Notes: generated by a model from the letters alone, not told the origin. A stretch of 64,000 nucleotides of DNA from Marsupella aquatica (GCA_973895155.1 OZ316891.1:4402001-4466000); one strand, 5' to 3'. Numbered from the stretch's first letter, positions 10,301-18,770 are shown. Made by a program: numbers and translations.

Positions 10301-10762
10301 TGGTCTCCCCTTGAAGGGTACGTACTGAACACGGGTACGTTGTGCAGCTGCCATCGGTGCAGCCGGTGCCTGTATCAACACAGGTGGTAATGGCGCTTGT
10401 TGGGCCACCGGTAACAGCACCGATGATAGGTGTGAGATGATTTGTGGCAATGCAGTGAGCTCTGGGATCAGATTTTGTAACTCAGACTGCACCAACACAA
10501 AGGGCTCTCCTTCTTCTCGCTCGTGATCTATGTCTGGCTCTTCGTCTGGGCATATGGCCTCATTACGTTGAGCCTCTTCCTGTTGCACACCAACTTGTTC
10601 TTCCAGCACCAGTGGCAACCTCCTCTCTTCTGCAAGCCGTAAGCGTTCTTCGGCAGCAACTCGTCGTCTGGTCCCAATCCAAGAGGGCCCCCCTTCTAGC
10701 TCTGATCTTGGGGTACGTGTGTGTTGGGGACTTCCTCTACCTCCCCTTCTCCCTCTCGGCAT
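4364..10762 (-). CDS. gag-pol: Gag-Pol polyprotein, intact (2132 aa)
   Basis: A single uninterrupted frame. Gag capsid region about residues 145-290 (DDPDEWIEEFE; FLKEFRSIG), a Ser/Asp/Glu-rich linker, then three CCHC zinc knuckles near residues 425-441, 531-547 and 559-574. Aspartic protease near 883-893 with DGGSG in place of the usual D-S/T-G-A. Reverse transcriptase with FIDD at about 1397-1406, RNase H from about 1541 (VYVDVSG), integrase with the H-H-C-C zinc domain (HEEEAGGH at about 1751, CDPC at about 1791) and catalytic D-D-E near 1823, 1883 and 1921. Order PR-RT-RH-INT defines Ty3/Gypsy. It makes the particle protein and all enzymes for copying and integrating the element. The ATG is at 10760-10762; the last 11 codons run into the 3' LTR. 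All catalytic motifs look complete, so the protein could be active. Confidence 0.95.
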   Translation of the reverse strand: MPRGRRGGRGSPQHTRTPRSELEGGPSWIGTRRRVAAEERLRLAEERRLPLVLEEQVGVQQEEAQRNEAICPDEEPDIDHEREEGEPFVLVQSELQNLIPELTALPQIISHLSSVLLPVAQQAPLPPVLIQAPAAPMAAAQRTRVQYVPFKGRPKDDPDEWIEEFEGIAEANGESAHKLTIIPGMMRGEAGPWFISLLANVKADWALFKQAFLKEFRSIGVEATSLLKVGQLRMKKKESLRRFLQRFQKLVRRIQARTDDAMRQAWFVAALPSKMGFFVRQAKPTTLAEAIAAAESYTAADATSKRCRRKKLKPVDSSSSEESSGSDSDSSDESEDSESTTESDTTESEAERRRRKKKKLSKKVKKSSHREVILPTVAVTPLSTARRLKEQEARYDELTEQMKALKVHFAGLKPERRKVPVERANVWCTKCMKFGHAPKECPAGEPAKVFQVREEDVEGASYSNPSYAAEGPIEYFMEEPPEANVYSVQPLNPGPRSIHGVSTNAGAPAYSNYPNANPGNRPPYPGVRKIPICYNCRVAGHYANVCPEPTRQGNGDFARLCQLCKGEGHLAPHCPTLEAFKAQPIGAQEKKGPPPPLKEASVNFLTTEAVDTPLITRREETVVNIPKQRMTTITEEVVPLVVVVSPVVEIPVVVVATSTEVEVANPSPPSHEWTHAENLPEEDSDEERRHYSCYRVSTRSGKKKGKSELKQKYKEVHQASTSGTSHEPEVPPMEDSDFDRDNPKLFYPKVGEEVRKQLEELEAQAMQAAIDKDMEEAKARKKAEERVVRWKPGEEVIPPIPPATAYNIAQDILDCPVSATIGQLLRDSSLYRRQVKEILMRRRRRRRLPKVGADPIQVNWVTEDLGAPELTVDINGCAIRFVPVDGGSGVNIMTEETANRLGYTELEPPARAMRLADGARVVPLGCLTKIPTMIGGKSFPLNYLVMRPVRPYGFPILIGRPWLYVAKVTSDWGKRQFRFGIPTITIPWSAESPHGETTTMEEEYDSEVTSDEDEDEVYMVKLISHLTEEDVFGPGVATQEHAVEESVSQVHAVLEEMEDERSKIVEAEPLEIHDREAEDHPEEVEMQAHTIMFDDEQREQFLNDILDDDFREELLSHYKESDVEEIMAHVTKDPPPSRPDQEESDAPVYGGMRLARLEETFDEETRNKLDVIRPEQYTKVEVGEGKTLNIGSKLDATEQRTIQELLKEYQDVFAWSHQDLKGVPPEFGEHSIDLMSGARPVRQRQYRLNPKYSLMVKEEIDRLLDAGFIYPVMHSEWVSPIVIVPKKKGPDGKVKIRVCQDFRKLNDATKKDHYPLPFTDIVLDMVAGWEIYSFLDGYSGYNQIWIREEDQLKTAFTTEWGIFAFRRMPFGLCNAPGMFQRLMMNIFHDFLRRFLEIFIDDFAVYGKRVKHPEHLRLTFQRCRETCLKLHPEKCFFGIEEGILLGHKVSARGIEVDREKVAVWVAVSFPKNVKEVRGFLGCVGYYRRFIKDFAKVAMPLTSMLKKGSEFEPTPSRQAAFDELKKRLLEAPVLITPNWNKEFHVYVDVSGFCIGAVLSQLDDDGRDHPIYFASRQLAPAEKNYSPTDREALGIIYACKKYRHYLLGYKVVFHTDHNSLKYMVNKPDLSGRIARWVLLLQEFNYEVRVRSGKSHSNADFFSRIEGASDSQEIDDRFPDEEVFSVNTEATTWYGEILEFLRTARVPSRLGPERAAVFLRKTGPYLLVKGVLHKYGMDGRLRRCLEEAEIRTVMAALHEEEAGGHFARETTARKILDAGYWWPTLFRDVHRYIQRCDPCQRQGKPGPSSRHPLVPILPLAPFEKWGVDFIGPFTPITRRGRKRYIILATDYATKWVEARATAKDDANTTARFLYEQIFTRFGPPLELVSDRGTHFLNHTIERLTENYLISHRKTTPYHPRANGLTERANGIMGKILNKTVSAHKTDWDLKLLAATYAYNLAHKTTTGHSPYFLVFGQHSLVPVEFEVPTIRILTREREGAEESVASRIQQLEQLTETREEALTHTEQEQGKRKSHYDSRLRRVSIEEGDLVLLYDSRFMHFPGKLHTRWMGPYVVDAVYSNGSVQLKTLEGQLLNTRINQERLKKYYTEEEYGARGGASQLREELCDGYPVTGSHT
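4380..4398. other. Terminal hairpin at the LTR 5' edge (3' LTR of A)
   Basis: GTGACGGG-GTA-CCCGTCAC: a perfect 8-bp inverted repeat with a 3-nt loop, one base from the LTR terminus. The identical sequence is in the other LTR at 15077-15095. Families B and C have hairpins in the same place. Confidence 0.85.
4400..4415 (-). other. Polypurine tract of element A
   Basis: Minus strand AATTAAGAGAGGAGCTA directly before the LTR TGTGAC. Family B has AATTAAGTGGGGAGCTA in the same place, so the primer for plus-strand synthesis is conserved while also being coding sequence for the end of Pol. Confidence 0.75.
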
Positions 10763-10822
10763 CCCATTGAGACCTGCATTCCAAACTTACACCAATGTCT
10801 CAGAAAGCAATATTTGTAAACA

Positions 10823-10917
10823 TCAACCGTCGCACGATGCGTTGTGGTTGACGTACAATAACAAAGTAACCAACAAACTTCTCACGTATCAACCGTCGCA
10901 AGTTGCGTTGTGGTTGA
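10823..10917 (-). other. Two similar hairpins in the element A leader
   Basis: Two copies of a roughly 29-nt imperfect inverted repeat lie between primer site and gag: 10823-10851 (TCAACCGTCGCA...TGCGTTGTGGTTGA) and 10889-10917. Each can fold on itself, and the copies are near-identical. Repeated leader hairpins just before gag are where retroelements commonly keep dimerisation or packaging signals; that role is inferred here. Confidence 0.6.
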
Positions 10918-10975
10918 TAGGTTTGAACTCCCAATAGACGTAGCTCCCCTCCTTCGTGTCGTCAAACAAGAAGAA

Positions 10976-10997
10976 GGATTCCCCGGCAGCGGCGCCA
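10976..10997 (-). other. Primer binding site of element A (tRNA-Asp-like)
   Basis: Minus strand reads TGGCGCCGCTGCCGGGGAA, separated from the 5' LTR by about 20 nt. It closely matches the plant tRNA-Asp-type primer site TGGCGCCGTTGCCGGGGA known from Athila/Tat-type elements. The unusually long spacer between LTR and primer site is as seen; the LTR edge is set by the TGTCAC repeat boundary. Confidence 0.8.
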
Positions 10998-11146
10998 AAA
11001 ACAAAAGACCACACTTATGTCACTTGCCTCTCCAACGGTTAATACGTGCAAACCGCACTTTTCTTCGCTTAAACCGTTGGTATCGTATTACGGGGTCGTG
11101 GAGGGACGCTATTTGGATTCTTTTCACACCAGGATGAGTATTTTGG

Positions 11147-11162
11147 TTTCCGCTCCCGGAAA
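11147..11162. promoter_or_regulatory. LTR palindrome TTTCCGCTCCCGGAAA (A, 5' LTR)
   Basis: Second copy of the palindrome described at 309-324, at the expected offset in the 5' LTR. Confidence 0.6.
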
Positions 11163-12128
11163 TGTAGGTTTTGATCAAGTCTACCGACTACCCTCACCCC
11201 ACAGCTTTTGATCAAGTCCTGCCGACTACCCCACTACACCTTCACTCGGAGTCACCCAAAGAGTGCTGTCACCACCCCTACTCACAAGGCCGACTCAAAC
11301 CAAGCAAGTTTCTTCAAATCATAGAACGGGAGAACACAATTCGGAAAGCGAAAAAGGGAGAAGGAACACACAACAAAAGCCCATCAAGTCAAATGTACAG
11401 ATCCATATCTCTTGGGAAAAACGATACACATTGCATGAGTAACCCGGCCTCCTGCCGTCTACTCAACTCCTGCCTCTCCGGACAATGAGTATGGCTCCCC
11501 CTCACTACTCTGAACACGCTTTCAAACTCCTCAGGCTCCACTCTATCCCTCCTTGCTAACTTCACACTGAGTCCCCCTAACTACTTCGGGGCTATCCCCC
11601 TAAATACTGAAAAATCACACCAAAGCACCCCTCACAGGGTCACAACGGTGGCGGCTACCCTAGCGGCGCCGCTAAAACCTTGCACTAAGAGAAATCCTTA
11701 AACTGAAGAGGAGCATGCGGCACACACATGCTGCTAAAACCCTAAACCCAAAACAAGGGGGCCGACGGTGCCTTCGACGGCGCCCCAACAGTACACGTGA
11801 ACCCTGAAAGTGAGAGGCACCCCAAAATGGCCGAAACTAGGTGCCCTTCCAAGTGCACACCTGAGCTCACCCCTGGATAGCTCTTCTTTTCCTGCTTCCG
11901 AATCACTAAGTCGCTCCCTCAACGGACTTCAGACGCCTGAGTTATGGCCGTTTCCGTACCGCAAAAACATAAGTTCTCCAGGCCATAACTTGCTCATCCT
12001 GGCTCCGTTTGAGGAGCGCCGCCTCTTGTTGGAATCAGCTCCGCGAGCTCATCCCAACAAGCCCATGAGTGACCCCCCACTAAAATGTTGGAAATCTGGA
12101 GGCCGTACACCCACGTCCGTACGCCTAT

Positions 12129-13985
12129 CTAATCCTCCTCTTCTTCTTCGCTCTCGGTGCCCGGACTTGTGCCCCGTGAGTGGTCCTCCTCCTCATCACT
12201 CACGGGAGTGAGTGCCACCGTACTTTTCTTCTTCTTCGACGGAGTACTCTTAGTGCTGCTGCTCCCGCGCTTCCTCAAAGCAGCCAAGGCCTGCCACGCC
12301 TTGATGTACCCCTCACCAATTGTGTCCTTCCAGAGGGTAGCCTCTTCTCCGGACCGCAACTCCAACGGTAGAACTTGCCCCGTGGCCATGGGAGTCCCGG
12401 GGGTGACAGACCTGGGTGGCATCCCCGTACTGACCTGAGCCTCCCGTAACGATTTCCGTACCTCCCGGAGCTTCTTCTCCAAGCTCTTACTCTTCTCCTG
12501 ACTCTTCTTGGCTCCATCCAACAAGGGTCCATACTTCCCACTAACCTCCTTCACCACCATCTCGATAGCTTGGGAGATCACATCCGGGGAAAGTGTGGAG
12601 CCAGGTGTGCCGGGACTCTTCCGTTTCCCTAGACTCAGGGCCTCACTTCTCTTCGCTCGTGTCTCAAAGGCTGCCACCTGACTCCGTAGTGCTCCCACCT
12701 GGTTCCTCCACTCCATCACTTCTCCAGAATTTTGCTTCTCTTTGGCCAATGCTTGCCTCAACGCTCCTACTTCTTCTGCTTCCTTGGCCTTGGTGGACAA
12801 AGCTCCCTTCAAGTTGGTGATCTCTACGTGAGCTGCATTGATGTGCCTGACCTTCTCATGAATGGTCTGCTCCTTGGTCTTGATCACCTCCTTCAGTGAC
12901 AGGATGCTCTGCTCTAACGTCTCTACTTTGACTGTGGCGTGCTTGAGAGACTCCCTCAATGCGTGGACTAGCTTGAGTCCCTCGTGGACTCCCTCTCTGA
13001 AATCCCGTAGCTCTGCCAAGTAAACATCCGGAATGTTGTATTCCAGAGGCTGTTTCGGATCTCCCACGAGTGATTCAAGCCACTCCAATGTGCAATCATC
13101 CTCCTGGTTCTCTTCTTCTCTATTATCCTCCCCACCAGCAGACAATGATTCCTCCGTGAGCTTCCCTAAAATGGTAGTGGCAATACTCCGGATCTCCGTG
13201 GTGAGAGATGATCCCGTGTCTTCATGCCCCGGAGAACCAATCAACCCTTCTGCCCTGGCCAATACAAATGACCCCATCAAATGTACAGCCCCACCTGGTT
13301 TCACACTCCCGGGCTCAGCGGCCAATAGCTTCTTCAATCCGTAGCACCACCATCCGTACACATGGGCTGGGTAGTTCTTGATGTCCATAGCTACCACGAA
13401 ATGCTCCTCATTCAGCACTCCGGATTGCACGTTGCCAAGAACCCGTTGATGCACCTTGGCCAGGAAGCCCTTATACTCAACATCCTTGACAGCAGAAAGA
13501 GGGATGGCGGTGGTGGAGGTAGGATTGGTCACCCAAGTGGCCACCATTTTCAACGTGAGTTCTCCCCTGATATTCCGAGGTGTGAATGAGAATTTCTGAT
13601 TCTCAAGAAACAATAGCTTAGCCAACTCCACATGGGGCACTACACGTTTGAGACATTCAAAGTAGATTCCCTCCGTTCGGAACTCCATCCCGGCCTCAAT
13701 GTCCCAGCTCTTCCCTGAAGGGATGGTAATCTCCACCTTCATGAATTCTGTAAGCCCGGTGGCTTGGAAAATGTTCCGACAATCCTCCATCACCTTGGTG
13801 GAGGTCTTGGGATAAATTCGACGAAAAATCTTCCTACCCACCGGTGAGGAACCCGCTGCCAATCCCGTGCTCATCATAACTTCTCTCTCTTCCCTTTCCC
13901 GTGTAATCCGAGTCTCCACGTAGTCACGGTAAGCAGCCTTGTATCTCCGAATGCGTGACGCACTAAACTCTGGTTGATCTAGCAT
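12129..13985 (-). CDS. LTR-encoded coiled-coil protein, 5' LTR copy (618 aa)
   Basis: An ORF lying wholly inside the LTR, on the same strand as gag-pol, so in a genomic transcript it could sit upstream of gag. Residues 1 to about 270 look globular, with no transmembrane segment or signal peptide. Residues about 330-470 and 500-550 are heptad-rich coiled coil (many E/K/L/A). The tail has a lysine run (SKKKKS, nuclear-localisation-like) and ends in an acidic stretch (ESEEEEED). The start is an ATG with leading residues MLDQPEF. It differs from the 3' copy by one Ile/Val change seen in the coiled-coil-proximal acidic region, so both copies are intact. No enzyme motif is recognised. It is not an Env: it lacks membrane segments. 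A role in particle assembly, RNA binding or nuclear function is only conjecture. Confidence 0.8.
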   Translation of the reverse strand: MLDQPEFSASRIRRYKAAYRDYVETRITREREEREVMMSTGLAAGSSPVGRKIFRRIYPKTSTKVMEDCRNIFQATGLTEFMKVEITIPSGKSWDIEAGMEFRTEGIYFECLKRVVPHVELAKLLFLENQKFSFTPRNIRGELTLKMVATWVTNPTSTTAIPLSAVKDVEYKGFLAKVHQRVLGNVQSGVLNEEHFVVAMDIKNYPAHVYGWWCYGLKKLLAAEPGSVKPGGAVHLMGSFVLARAEGLIGSPGHEDTGSSLTTEIRSIATTILGKLTEESLSAGGEDNREEENQEDDCTLEWLESLVGDPKQPLEYNIPDVYLAELRDFREGVHEGLKLVHALRESLKHATVKVETLEQSILSLKEVIKTKEQTIHEKVRHINAAHVEITNLKGALSTKAKEAEEVGALRQALAKEKQNSGEVMEWRNQVGALRSQVAAFETRAKRSEALSLGKRKSPGTPGSTLSPDVISQAIEMVVKEVSGKYGPLLDGAKKSQEKSKSLEKKLREVRKSLREAQVSTGMPPRSVTPGTPMATGQVLPLELRSGEEATLWKDTIGEGYIKAWQALAALRKRGSSSTKSTPSKKKKSTVALTPVSDEEEDHSRGTSPGTESEEEEED

Positions 13986-14408
13986 CCATGCATCCCGAAA
14001 TCAATTTCTCAATCACCAATCCCGTCACCCGTGGCAATGTCAATTCCCTGGCCCGAAACAGCCCCCGTAGCCCGATCACTTAAATTCTCTCAATTTCCCG
14101 TCACTACTCCGTGCGGCCGCCACTAATGCCTGGAAGAATGACGCCAGCAAGCCCCACTAATCCACCATGAAAGAGAGAGCTTCAAAAATAATTAGAATCT
14201 GGAGAGAGCTTCCGGCAAGAGAGAGAAGAACCCCGTTTTTGCTTTCGGCAATGAGAGGGTCGTGCAAAAGGAAGAGGGAAAGAAAAAGGAAGGAAAAAAA
14301 AATAGAACCGAAAAAACTCCTGGCGCCTTCGCCATGCGCCCCGGCCCATTTCTCGGGCCTTACCCTTGCGTCCTCCTGCGCGCGGCCCTATGCAGGGCGC
14401 GCGGCCAT

Positions 14409-14594
14409 TCCTCCCGGCTCGCGGGAGGCCCTTCAACTCCCCCCCGCTCGCGTGATCCTCCCAGCTCGCGGGAGGCCCTTTAACTCCCCCCCGCTCGCGT
14501 GATCCTCCCAGCTCGCGGGAGGCCCTTTAACTCCCCCCCGCTCGCGTGATCCTCCCAGCTCGCGGGAGGCCCTTTAACTCCCCCCCCCCCGCTC
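14409..14594. repeat. 47-bp GC-rich tandem array, 4 units (5' LTR of A)
   Basis: Same unit as 3571-3897 but only four copies. The three-unit difference (141 bp) accounts for the whole length difference between the two LTRs (4220 versus 4079 bp). It is followed by the same 64-bp pair found in the 3' LTR. Confidence 0.9.
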
Positions 14595-15076
14595 GCTTGC
14601 GCTCCTTCAGCTCGCGGAGCCTCATTAATTGCCCGGGCACGCAGCCCTATGGGCTCGCGAGGCAGCCCCTTCAGCTCGCGGAGCCCCATTAATCGCCCGG
14701 GCACGCAGCCCTATGGGCTCGCGAGGCAGCCCCTCTTTCTCTCGGACGGCCACTAATGGGACTCGCCCTCCTGAGGAGGGATTTATTTAAAAAAAAACCC
14801 CCCCCTCTCCTGACTTTGCAATGGGGGTCTCAACAATAGCTCTTGAAGCAAAACGGTAAGTCCTATGGGGCTGGTCCTGGCTAGTTTCAAGGTCCCAAAA
14901 TATTTGCCCACTTAGGTCGCCGCAAATCTTAGAACTATTATGAGAGAAAGAATATAAAGTCACCTGGGGCATCATCAACCTATAATGACGGAATTAACTA
15001 AAAATTAAAAAATGGCTTATTTACATTGACTATTAACAAGGTATCGGCCTTTGCAACCAGTTATGTGTGACTTCCC

Positions 15077-15095
15077 GTGACGGGGTACCCGTCAC
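15077..15095. other. Terminal hairpin at the LTR 5' edge (5' LTR of A)
   Basis: Same 8-bp inverted repeat GTGACGGG/CCCGTCAC as at 4380-4398, one base inside the outer edge of element A. It could be bound by integrase or be part of the transcript start region; both are inference. Confidence 0.85.
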
Positions 15096-15096
15096 A

Positions 15097-15707
15097 GGCC
15101 TCTTCTTTAGCAAGTTTTTAGTTTGCACCAGCCGGGCTGGGATCAAGTAGTACGAGAAGCTCTCGGTTAGTCATACAGTGACCCTTGTGTATATTCATGT
15201 TTCCTCATGCCTAAGAGCTGAATAGAGTTGGCCTCACGGCTTAGTTCGCAGAACTTGTGTATGAGATGTACTGTTTGTATGGCAAGTGCATGGTATGACT
15301 CAGTCAGAATGAGTCATTTTGCTATTTGTGTGTCGCATTAACTTGTGTGAAGAGTGCCCACATCAACAGAAGGAAGGAAAGTAAGCAGGGGAGTGAGAGT
15401 TGGATGTGTCGAGCTGAGAGAGGTCTTAGCGGCTTAACCAAGCCTATTGGGGATCATTCCGGCGGCGGAATCCAAACATACCTAACAGGAAGACAGGGGA
15501 AGGCCTATATTAGGCCGGCTACGTATCTCATGACCCGATGAAGGATCTGTCCAGTATATGTGTGTAAAATGTTAATAGTAGTAGTAGAAGGTTAGCAGCG
15601 TCCCATGCCGCTAAGCCGCGGAAACGGCCTCGCCAAGCACGAAACCTGCGGGAATCGGCTTGAGCTGGGGGGTTTCTTGGGTTTAGGGAGCCATGGGATG
15701 CACCACA
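15097..15707 (+). repeat. Truncated 5' LTR of element B (3' end only)
   Basis: Matches 25938-26558 except for one fewer copy of a 10-bp AAGACAGGGG repeat and a G-to-A change near the end (GGGATGC versus GGGACGC). Begins abruptly at the end of element A. No coding part of the LTR ORF is left in this copy. Confidence 0.92.
15456..15471. promoter_or_regulatory. LTR palindrome ATTCCGGCGGCGGAAT (B, 5' LTR)
   Basis: Family-B form of the TTCCG-N4-CGGAA palindrome; its centre reads GCCGCC on the other strand, the core of the plant GCC box recognised by ERF proteins. Regulatory use is inferred. Confidence 0.55.
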
Positions 15708-15711
15708 TTTT

Positions 15712-15730
15712 TGGCGCTAGATGGAGGGGG
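15712..15730 (+). other. Primer binding site of element B
   Basis: TGGCGCTAGATGGAGGGGG begins five bases after the LTR end CACCACA. It shares the TGGCGC start with the A primer site but then differs, so B likely uses a different tRNA. I did not identify which. Confidence 0.6.
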
Positions 15731-15776
15731 CATTTCTTAAGCCGTGAGATATGAAGTTAGAACGGAAGCATAGGTA

Positions 15777-18770
15777 ATGACTGACCTTACGCCGAGGGAA
15801 GAAAGAGTGATTCAACGGGAGAGAGCTCGACTGCAGCAGCTCGCCGGGTGGCATGATACACAGCGACTGAGAGGGGCAGAAAGAGCTGGTAGCTCCGAAA
15901 CTGGAAGTGGCGTCGAAGAAGACATACCAGAAGAAGAGTCGGTAAGGAGAAGTGAGTCTCCAACCGACATGGGGGAACCAGAGGCACGGCCAGACGAGAG
16001 GCCAGGGACCAGATTGAGCCAGCGGTCGCGCATACATTACAAGGCATTTCATGGGAGAGGAGATGAGGATCCGGACGAATGGTTGGATGATTTCGAGGGA
16101 ACCGCTGCAGCAAATGGAGAATCGGCCATCAAGATGCAGATTCTTCCCGGCCTGTTCAAGGGTGAGGCTAGGCCTTGGTACAGAGCATTATATGTGGAAG
16201 ATCAAGCCATCTGGGATATCTTCAAAACACTCTTTGTTAAGGAGTTTCGACCCATTGGAACTTCAGAACTAGCAGTGCTGAAGTTGGGACAACTTCGGTT
16301 CAAGGAGAACAAATCCTTCAGGAAGTTCTTGCAACGCTTTCAGAAACTGGTAAGACGTACAAAGACCAATGCATCTGAAGGTATGCAACTTCAATGGTTG
16401 GTGAATGCTTTGCCACAGAAGATGAGTTTTGCAATTAGGAAGGAGAACCCGGAGACTTTAGCCGAAGCAATTAAGGATATTCAATTATACATTAATGCAG
16501 ATATCACAAGCCGGAAGAAACAGCTTAAGTCTGAGAGTTCCTCATCAGAGGAGGGATCACCCCATAAGAAAAAAGATAAGAAGAAGAAACATTCCAAGAA
16601 GTCTAGAAGTGATAAGTCAAGCTCGGATAGTGGGAGTAGCAAGAGTGAGTCATCTTCTAGTTCTGAAGAAGAAAAAACTAGGAAAAGGAAGGGCAGAAGG
16701 AGAGGGAAGACGAAAGTCAAGATGGAGGCTAAGCCACCAGATAACATCGTAGCCCTTACCAAGCAACTTAAGGCTATCATTGCAGAGGTAAAACCAAAGA
16801 AGAAGGTAGTACAGGAGGATAGCTCTGTATGGTGTGCCTTATGTTATAAAACCGGACACCATAAAGATGCGTGTCCTAAGCTTAATACTAATCATGTTCG
16901 GCATGTGGCCGAGATCAGACCATGTCAGGGAGAAGTAGAGTACTTTTTGGGAGATGCCGCTGATAGTGTTTTCGGCATCAGTGAGACTGGAGCACGAGAC
17001 CTATCCAACAGACCTGCATCTCTGTGGTCAGGGTTAAGGAACAATCCAGGAGAGATGTATCCTCGGATTATTCAGAACCCGTCAGTACCTCCTAGGCCGA
17101 ATGTGCAAAGATTTGCGGCGTGCTATAATTGTGGTCAACCTGGCCATTTTGCTAGAGAATGCCCGAATGCACGCAAACAGGGTGATGGACAACCAGCTCA
17201 GCTATGTATGGGATGCCGACAGGAAGGTCATATGCTAGGGCAATGTCCTACTTGGTTGGCAGGCCTGGCCGCAAATCATAAGCTTTTGCCGATCAAGATC
17301 TTACCGCCAGGTACTACCCCCGGAGGAGTTCAAATCAACCACATCGAACTAGGATGGCAAGAGGATGCCGAGGCAGAGTTCGTACCATCTGATGATGAGG
17401 CCGAAGCCCTATCAACCTTCTCAGAGGAGGATTTAGATCATGATTGCTACCGGGTCTCTACTCGATCTACCAGAAGGAAGGAAAGGTGGGATGGGTTGGC
17501 CAAAAATAAAGGGAAGGTTACGGAGGAAAGGATCGACTCTTCGTCAACATCAACAGAAGGAGAAGGGAGGGCTCCGGCAATACAGGTAAGCCATGAGCCC
17601 ACCAGTGAAACCAATCCTTCACGAGATAGCGACTTCAATCGAGATCATCCTAAGTTGTTCTACCCCTCTGTTACGGCTAGTGTTAAGGAACAACTAAGAG
17701 AATTAGAAACCCTGGAGAATACCAAAGCCATTGCCAAGGATGTAAAACGAGCAAAAGCATTGTTTGCTTCGGAAGACCCAACAGCTGTGGAGACTAGCGT
17801 GGCAAAACTGGCCGAATCCAAGACGGAAACACCACCAGAAGAGAAGCCGATTGTTCCCTATGACCTGGCTAAAGATGTACTAGAATCTAGAGTCTCGGCA
17901 ACAGTAGGTCAACTATTGAAAAATAGCCCGTACTTCCGGAAGCAATTAAGGAAGGCTATTCTTGGCAAGCCGAGATTACCCAAGGTAGCAACCAGATCCG
18001 ACGTACTAATGATAGAAGAAGATCAAGGAGCCCCAGCATTACCATTAATGATTCAAGGAGAATTATTACTACGGGTACCCATCGATGGAGGATCAGGGGT
18101 ATGTATTATGATTGATTCAACAGCAAAAGGGTGGGGTCTAACACCGGAGATGACTGGAAGAGTGTTGAACATGGCCAATGGATATCAGGTCATTCCGACG
18201 GGAGTGTTAACCGGCATCAAGACAGAGATAGGAGGTATCTTCTTTAGCATTAACTATGTAGTAATGAAGCCGGTAAATCCTACGTCATTCCGGCTATTGA
18301 TTGGTAGGCCATGGCTGTACCTAGCCGAGGTAATAGAAGATTGGGGTAAAAAGCAGTTCACTTTCGGGACCCCCTCTATCACGGTATCCTGGGACACTAA
18401 GGATGACCGTAGGAAAAGCATAAGGGAAGTAGATGGGTACGACAGTGGACTGGAGTCAGCCGATGAAGTACGTTGGTTAGAATGCCTCACTAACCTAACC
18501 GAAGAAGGTGTCTTTGGACCAGAGGTACCCCCCAGCGGATTATGGCAAGAACCAATGGAAGGTGACTTGGAAGAAGAAGACGAAGAGGTCGAGGACTGCT
18601 TTACAATAGAATCCACCTTTTTAGCTGCAATTCCGGAGGAAGTAAAGGATGTAGACCAATTGGATGAAACGGCTAAGTGGGGAGCAATAGCAGGGACAGT
18701 GGATTTTCTGCAGGCGTTGTGGCAGAGCCGACGGGGTCCACAACGCCATCGATCATCGGCAAGGAATTAA
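15777..18770 (+). pseudogene. gag: Gag-protease part of element B (997 codons)
   Basis: Homologous to the N-terminal half of the element A polyprotein. Gag capsid region about residues 95-240 (DPDEWLDDFEG), Lys/Ser-rich linker about 245-310, three CCHC knuckles near residues 352-367, 448-463 and 476-491, and protease with DGGSG near 768-778. The ATG at 15777 lies 69 nt after the 5' LTR. The frame closes at 18770, whereas in element A protease and RT are continuous, so a frameshift has split the polyprotein; an additional in-frame TAG at 18845 blocks the downstream frame. I treat it as a broken gene. A deliberate gag/pol frame change is less likely, because the downstream frame also carries that stop. 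Confidence 0.85.

Larger units (their letters stand above)
180..15096 (-). mobile_element. Element A: complete Ty3/Gypsy LTR retrotransposon with ORF-bearing giant LTRs
   Basis: Two near-identical long direct repeats (180-4399 and 11018-15096) flank a 6.6 kb internal region that reads on the minus strand: 5' LTR, primer site, leader, gag-pol, polypurine tract, 3' LTR. LTRs begin TGTGAC and end GTGACA in element orientation. The domain order protease-RT-RNase H-integrase is that of Ty3/Gypsy (Metaviridae), and no chromodomain is seen at the C terminus. The uninterrupted gag-pol and the few LTR differences (a handful of point changes plus a three-unit tandem repeat difference) indicate a very recent insertion. 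The flanks do not form a target-site duplication (GGTGG on the left, GGCCT on the right), so the two ends may derive from different insertions. Confidence 0.93.
11018..15096 (-). repeat. 5' LTR of element A (4079 bp)
   Basis: Direct repeat of 180-4399 at an offset of 10838. It is placed as the 5' LTR because the primer binding site lies just inside it at 10976-10997 and gag-pol reads away from it. It is 141 bp shorter than the 3' copy, exactly three 47-bp units fewer in the GC-rich array. It carries a full copy of the 618-codon ORF on the element's sense strand. Confidence 0.93.

Noticed and set aside
15326-15541. ORF in the B LTR 3' part (repeated at 26167 and 46988)
   Set aside because: Short and only in non-coding LTR DNA; its presence in all copies follows from LTR copying.
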